Origin: Chitinophaga pinensis
Lineage (GTDB): Bacteria > Bacteroidota > Bacteroidia > SXHM01
DNA length: 9,884 bases
NCBI GenBank assembly: GCA_945889235.1
Contig: CAMDBK010000088.1
Location: 1-9,884 of the forward strand
Direction of reading: 5' to 3'
Both the position numbers and the translations under genes were made by a program. The notes below the pieces were generated by a model. The model was not told the origin of the DNA. It made no database searches and was given only the letters and a program-made list of their open reading frames with translations. This document shows positions 6,299 through 9,884 of the stretch, piece by piece. Positions within the stretch are counted from its first letter, which is position 1. Each line of letters begins with the position of its first letter.

Positions 6299-7946
6299 CA
6301 GCGCTTATTTCATAGCAGAAAAAATTGATTTAAAAAACGAGATGGCAATGGCTTATGCTCTGAAAGCAAGCATTTACCGTTGTGCCGGAAACCCGGGCAA
6401 AGCAATTGAATATTTTAAAAAGGCTTATGATTTACGAAAAATACTCGGTTTAAAAATTGAAATGGCTAACATGCTCGACAGCATAGGGAATGTGTATTTC
6501 TATTCAACTAAAAACAATGTGAAAGGACTGGAGTTTTTTATGAAAGAGCTTGAACTCTGCCGCGCAACAGGTGATACTTTATGTTCTGCAAACAGCCATT
6601 TCAATTTGGGAAAAGTTTTTTTGTCGGAAAAGAAATATAGCAATGCTGAAAGTCATTTAAAAGAAGCAGAAAAAGCATTTATGTCAGCCCATGATAAGAA
6701 ATCACTTTCGGAAATTTACAGAACCATTTCGATTATGTATACCGAAATGAATAAGAACGAGGAAAGCGCAAGATATTCTAAGCTTTACAGTCAAATCCGT
6801 GACAGTCTTGATATGGAAGATCTTGCTGAAATGGAACTACGTAAACAGAATGAGAAAAAAGAAACCCAGATTGGTGAAATGGAAAAAGATGCTCAACTAC
6901 AGGAGTTGAAATTGCAACAGAATGCATTGAAATTAGAGCAAAAGCAAACTCAACTTTATGCCAGCATCATCATCGCCATCCTCCTGTTCCTGCTCAGCTT
7001 GTGGATTTTTAATTTCTACCGTCAGAAGAAAAAAGCCAACGAATTATTGAGTAAACAAAAGGTAGAAATTCTGGAGAAAAATGAAAAACTTGAACTTGCC
7101 AATATTGAAATCAATAAACAGAAAACGATAATTGAACACAAAAACAAGGACATTGTTGACAGCATCAATTACGCGCAACGTTTGCAGCTTGCCATACTTC
7201 CATCAGATGATGATTACGCAACTATTTTGCCCGATGCGTTTGTGTTTTATAATCCTAAAGATATTGTAAGCGGTGACTTTTATTTTCTTGATAAAGTTGA
7301 TGAGCATATCTTTTTCGGTGTTGCAGATTGCACGGGACACGGGGTTCCCGGAGCGTTTGTAAGTTTTGTTGGACACACTGCAATTACACATGCCATTAAT
7401 GATTTGAAACTTACCGACCCGGGAAAAATATTAAACAGCATTCGTCAGCAGGTGGAAGAAACGTTTGATAAAAACGAAAAGGGAGAAGTGAAAGACGGCA
7501 TGGATATTTCGCTCGGTGTTTTGAATACAGCAACTAACACGTTGCATTTTGCGGGAGCGCATCATACGTTGTATCTGGTAACAGCACGCACTACAAAAAC
7601 AATTTTAGAAAAAGCTGTGTTGAAAAATGATCATGTTGCCTTGTTGGAAGTAAAAGGCAATCGTCACGCAGTAGGTGCGGGACAAGGGAAAGAAAATTTT
7701 ACAACTATAAAAGTAAATGCCAAAAAAGGCGATATGATTTATTTTTCTTCAGATGGCTACAGCGACCAGTTTGGTGGTGCCGAAGGAAAAAAATTCAAAA
7801 CCTCACAATTCAAAAAACTGCTGCTCGAGTTGCATGGCATGCCTGTTGCTTCACAAAAAGAAAGTATTGAAAAAGCACACATAGACTGGAAAGGCGCACA
7901 TGAACAGGTGGATGATGTTTGTGTGATTGGGGTGAGGATTAGTTAA
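6273..7946 (+). CDS. TPR-transmembrane-SpoIIE (PP2C-type) serine phosphatase, 3' part of a frame-broken gene
   Basis: The open frame from ATG 6273 is 557 codons, but its first eight residues (MITRWNII) are a shadow of the upstream frame; true homology begins at DSAYFIAEKI. In this ORF's numbering, TPR units continue at 30, 70, 111 and 151. A Lys/Glu/Gln-rich helix (~185-228), a membrane helix (~229-249) and a coiled-coil signalling helix (~250-297) follow. The SpoIIE domain spans ~298-557. Its metal-binding and catalytic signatures are intact: S-G-D335-F-Y, A-D352-C-T-G-H-G-V-P-G-A, D408-G-M-D-I-S, S-S-D494-G-Y-S-D and V-D-D548-V. Such phosphatases dephosphorylate STAS-type proteins in partner-switching pathways. 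The topology places the TPRs outside and the phosphatase in the cytoplasm. Joined to the upstream part, the protein has 818 residues. If translated alone from 6273 it would lack the signal peptide and six TPRs. Confidence 0.88.
   Translation: MITRWNIIDSAYFIAEKIDLKNEMAMAYALKASIYRCAGNPGKAIEYFKKAYDLRKILGLKIEMANMLDSIGNVYFYSTKNNVKGLEFFMKELELCRATGDTLCSANSHFNLGKVFLSEKKYSNAESHLKEAEKAFMSAHDKKSLSEIYRTISIMYTEMNKNEESARYSKLYSQIRDSLDMEDLAEMELRKQNEKKETQIGEMEKDAQLQELKLQQNALKLEQKQTQLYASIIIAILLFLLSLWIFNFYRQKKKANELLSKQKVEILEKNEKLELANIEINKQKTIIEHKNKDIVDSINYAQRLQLAILPSDDDYATILPDAFVFYNPKDIVSGDFYFLDKVDEHIFFGVADCTGHGVPGAFVSFVGHTAITHAINDLKLTDPGKILNSIRQQVEETFDKNEKGEVKDGMDISLGVLNTATNTLHFAGAHHTLYLVTARTTKTILEKAVLKNDHVALLEVKGNRHAVGAGQGKENFTTIKVNAKKGDMIYFSSDGYSDQFGGAEGKKFKTSQFKKLLLELHGMPVASQKESIEKAHIDWKGAHEQVDDVCVIGVRIS
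6290..6300 (+). other. Frame break (+1) inside the TPR-SpoIIE gene
   Basis: The sequence is TAT TAT TGA CA in the upstream frame. Removing one T (6295 or 6296), or slipping +1 at the last TAT, gives TAT TAT GAC AGC and the product EYY-DSAYFIA. This keeps the TPR register exactly: NISGVY at 251 is followed by LKASIY at 291 in the joined protein, the same 40-residue step as in the preceding repeats. The site is not in a homopolymer. The UGA followed by C resembles the weak stop of the prfB frameshift site, but there is no CUU codon or Shine-Dalgarno-like stimulator before it. Confidence 0.85.
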
Positions 7947-7947
7947 T

Positions 7948-8007
7948 AGCCACTAATTACACGAATTCACACAAATTAATTAGTGCTAATTCGTGTAATT
8001 AGTGGCT
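7948..8007. repeat. Perfect 20-bp inverted repeat between convergent genes, probable bidirectional terminator or REP-like element
   Basis: Arms 7948-7967 (starting AGCCACTAATTACACG) and 7988-8007 are perfect reverse complements, with a 20-nt spacer that adds a further CAC/GTG pairing (7968-7970 with 7983-7985). It begins 1 nt after the stop of the TPR-SpoIIE gene and ends 5 nt before the stop of the convergent RND gene, so both transcripts would form the hairpin at their 3' ends. There is no strong T run directly after either arm, so it is not a textbook intrinsic terminator. The ACACGAATT/ACACAAATT internal repetition suggests a mobile or dispersed intergenic palindrome. Confidence 0.75.
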
Positions 8008-8012
8008 TACTT

Positions 8013-9884
8013 TTATTGCTCAACTTCTTTGTACACATCCCTTTTTACAAACAGCATACATATCAGTGTAAAAAACGGAACATACTTCAGGAAAGGCGGC
8101 AAATCTAAATGCTCAAGAATTTTTACCGCACGTTTTTTCATATTATCTGAAATAAGATACATAGCCGGAACAAGAATAAGTGTAAGGAAAGTTGCAAAGC
8201 CCAATCCGAAAATCATAGTCCATGAAAGCGGTCCCCAGAAAGCTACATTATCACCACCGAAATAAATATGCGGATCAAAATGGGTAAACAAACTTTCAAA
8301 GTCAATATTAAAACCAACAGCCAGCGGCACCAAGCCAAGCATGGTAGCTGTGGCGGTTAATATTACCGGAGTCATCCTTGTTTTTCCAGCCTGAATAATG
8401 GCTTGTTTGGTTTCCATTCCCTGCTCGCGAAGCAGGTCGGTAAACTCAACCAACAGAATACCATTACGCACTACAATACCTGCAAGTGCAACAATTCCAA
8501 CGCCTGTCATTACAATAGAAATTTCCATTTTGAAGATAGAGAAACCTAATAATACGCCAATCAAACTGAGCACAACTTCGCTGATGATAAGCATGGTTTT
8601 GCTGATGGAATTGAACTGAAGCATGAGTGTCATAAAAATCAGTCCAACAGAAATCAACATCGCAAGCTGAAGAAAATCCTGCGACTCTTTCTGGTCTTCC
8701 TGTTCACCTGCCATTTTCACAACTACCGCATCGGGCTTAGGGAATTTTTCAATGGCGGCAGTTACATTGGCAACTACTTCGTTGGGGTTATAACCATTCA
8801 ACACGTTGGAAGAAAGGGTAATCAATCTCTTCTGATTTTTGCGTTTGATACCTCCGTATGTATTTTGGTAATGAACCTTTGCAACAGATGAAAGCGGAAC
8901 CTGACGGATACCAAACGTGGTCATATCGCGGTACGTTATTTTCATGTTCAGCAAGGCATCAATATCATTGCGTTGCGACTCTACCATGCGCAGCATAATC
9001 GGGTAGTCATCATTGTCATCACGGAATTTTGAAACCTCTTTACCATAAACAGCGGTGCGCATTTCAGAACCAATCTGTCCTGTAAAAATTCCTTCGCGGT
9101 TGGCGCGCTCACGGTCAATATCAACTACCAGTTCAGGTTTGTTATTCTGCAAATCAGATTTCAATTCTTCAACACCACCAATCTGCAACGAGTCCAAATA
9201 ACGTTTAATACCGTTTGAAGCATTTGCAAGTTCTGTAAAATCATCGCCATAAATTTCAATGCTTATGGGTTTGCCCACAGGTGGGCCATTCCGTTCCTGG
9301 TCAACTGTAATTTCTGCGCCCGGAATTCCTTTCACTGCTTCACGGATTTTATCTAAATAAACTGCTGTACTTTGTCCTTTACGTTTTGCAAATTCAACAA
9401 ACGAAACCGAGACTTTTCCTTTGTTGGGAGCTGTGGTGCGGTCACCATCCGTTGGGTCAGTAGCGCCAATTGCCACATTGCTGATGATGGAAGAAACCAA
9501 TGTATTTGAATCGCCCACTACTTTATAAACACGGTCTTCAACAATATGTGTAATAGAATCGGTGTAAGCCACATCAGTTCCTATCGGCAGGGTAACATAA
9601 ACATAAACAAAGTTGGGGTCAGATTTTGGAAAGAAAACAACTTTAGGTGCACGAATTGCGGTAAACACAAACGACAATATCAGCAAAAGTATAGTGCTGA
9701 ACAGTAAGCCAACCGGTCTCCATCCTTTCAACGACCAGGTTACAATGCGTTCATAAATATTCTGTACACCGGGCCAAACTTTTTGCTGGAAACCTTTGAT
9801 GAGTTTGTCAAGAATAAAGCGGTGCAGTACCATTAATAACATAAAGAAAAGTGCAAAATTTCCTAAGCCCGCGTGGCCGCTTAC
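8013..9884 (-). CDS. RND-family efflux transporter permease, C-terminal half (5' end beyond right edge)
   Basis: The frame is open from the right edge (first residues VSGHAGLGNFALFF) to TAA at 8015-8013, giving 623 residues. The ATG at 9842 is internal: the 14 codons upstream are open and form the preceding helix. In numbering from that Met, a membrane helix (~46-63) leads into the second large periplasmic region (~64-388), with TLPIGTD and an NGPPVGKPISIEIYGDD porter-domain stretch. Helices follow at ~389-409, 417-437 and 441-466, containing GIVVRN460GILLVEF. Then come RMTPVILTATATMLGLVPLA (489-508) and a final helix ~541-564. These are hallmarks of AcrB-like HAE permeases, which form inner-membrane trimers driven by proton flow and work with a periplasmic adaptor and a TolC-like channel. 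Partner genes are probably off the right edge. An insert (FNIDFESLFTHFDPHIYFGG) between helices and a tail with one more hydrophobic stretch (586-600) fit Bacteroidota versions. The substrate is unknown. Confidence 0.92.
   Translation of the reverse strand, partial: VSGHAGLGNFALFFMLLMVLHRFILDKLIKGFQQKVWPGVQNIYERIVTWSLKGWRPVGLLFSTILLLILSFVFTAIRAPKVVFFPKSDPNFVYVYVTLPIGTDVAYTDSITHIVEDRVYKVVGDSNTLVSSIISNVAIGATDPTDGDRTTAPNKGKVSVSFVEFAKRKGQSTAVYLDKIREAVKGIPGAEITVDQERNGPPVGKPISIEIYGDDFTELANASNGIKRYLDSLQIGGVEELKSDLQNNKPELVVDIDRERANREGIFTGQIGSEMRTAVYGKEVSKFRDDNDDYPIMLRMVESQRNDIDALLNMKITYRDMTTFGIRQVPLSSVAKVHYQNTYGGIKRKNQKRLITLSSNVLNGYNPNEVVANVTAAIEKFPKPDAVVVKMAGEQEDQKESQDFLQLAMLISVGLIFMTLMLQFNSISKTMLIISEVVLSLIGVLLGFSIFKMEISIVMTGVGIVALAGIVVRNGILLVEFTDLLREQGMETKQAIIQAGKTRMTPVILTATATMLGLVPLAVGFNIDFESLFTHFDPHIYFGGDNVAFWGPLSWTMIFGLGFATFLTLILVPAMYLISDNMKKRAVKILEHLDLPPFLKYVPFFTLICMLFVKRDVYKEVEQ

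Noticed and set aside
7948..8007. CRISPR repeat or attachment site
   Set aside because: There is only one palindromic unit, with no spaced array and no integrase or tRNA nearby.
8002..8619. Plus-strand open frames opposite the RND permease gene
   Set aside because: The opposite strand carries an unmistakable RND sequence. One of these frames also starts inside the inverted repeat.
9840..9842. ATG as the start of the RND gene
   Set aside because: The frame stays open upstream to the window edge, and the product from 9842 would lack the whole N-terminal half of an RND permease, so this Met is internal.

Overview
The window looks like a chromosomal segment of a member of the Bacteroidota, probably an environmental gliding or type IX-secreting lineage. 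The base composition is AT-rich. Start codons lack Shine-Dalgarno sequences but have A-rich leaders. Possible -7 elements of the TAnnTTTG type are present. The gene families are typical of the phylum: a secreted protein with an NPSFE N-terminus, a DUF4175 coiled-coil membrane protein, a TPR-SpoIIE sensor phosphatase and a Bacteroidota-style RND pump. No rRNA, tRNA, CRISPR array, insertion sequence or phage gene was seen.

Layout. Positions 1-823 (minus) hold the N-terminal 274 codons of a secreted, probably T9SS-exported protein that runs off the left edge. A bidirectional hairpin terminator follows at about 900-931. Positions 953-4741 (minus) hold a two-gene operon: a DUF4175 membrane/coiled-coil protein and, 15 nt downstream, a small RsbW-type HATPase protein. 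Position 4742 begins a 186-nt divergent intergenic region with a short repeat-like element and a possible promoter. Positions 4928-5446 (plus) encode a four-helix membrane protein. Positions 5489-7946 (plus) encode a secretion signal, about ten 40-residue TPR repeats, one membrane helix, a coiled coil and a SpoIIE/PP2C phosphatase domain, but the frame is broken once at 6296. A strong 20-bp inverted repeat (7948-8007) separates this gene from the convergent C-terminal half of an RND efflux permease (8013-9884, minus), which runs off the right edge.

How the genes relate. The HATPase protein (anti-sigma/serine kinase fold) and the SpoIIE phosphatase are the two enzyme types of partner-switching regulation, but they lie on opposite strands in different transcription units and no STAS protein is present, so a direct partnership is only a possibility. 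The most notable feature is the single-nucleotide frame break in the TPR-SpoIIE gene. Joining the two frames keeps the 40-residue TPR period exactly, so this is one gene of 818 codons that is mutated, mis-sequenced or, less likely, read by +1 frameshifting. The rest of the window is ordinary for the phylum, and I found no convincing new multi-gene system.
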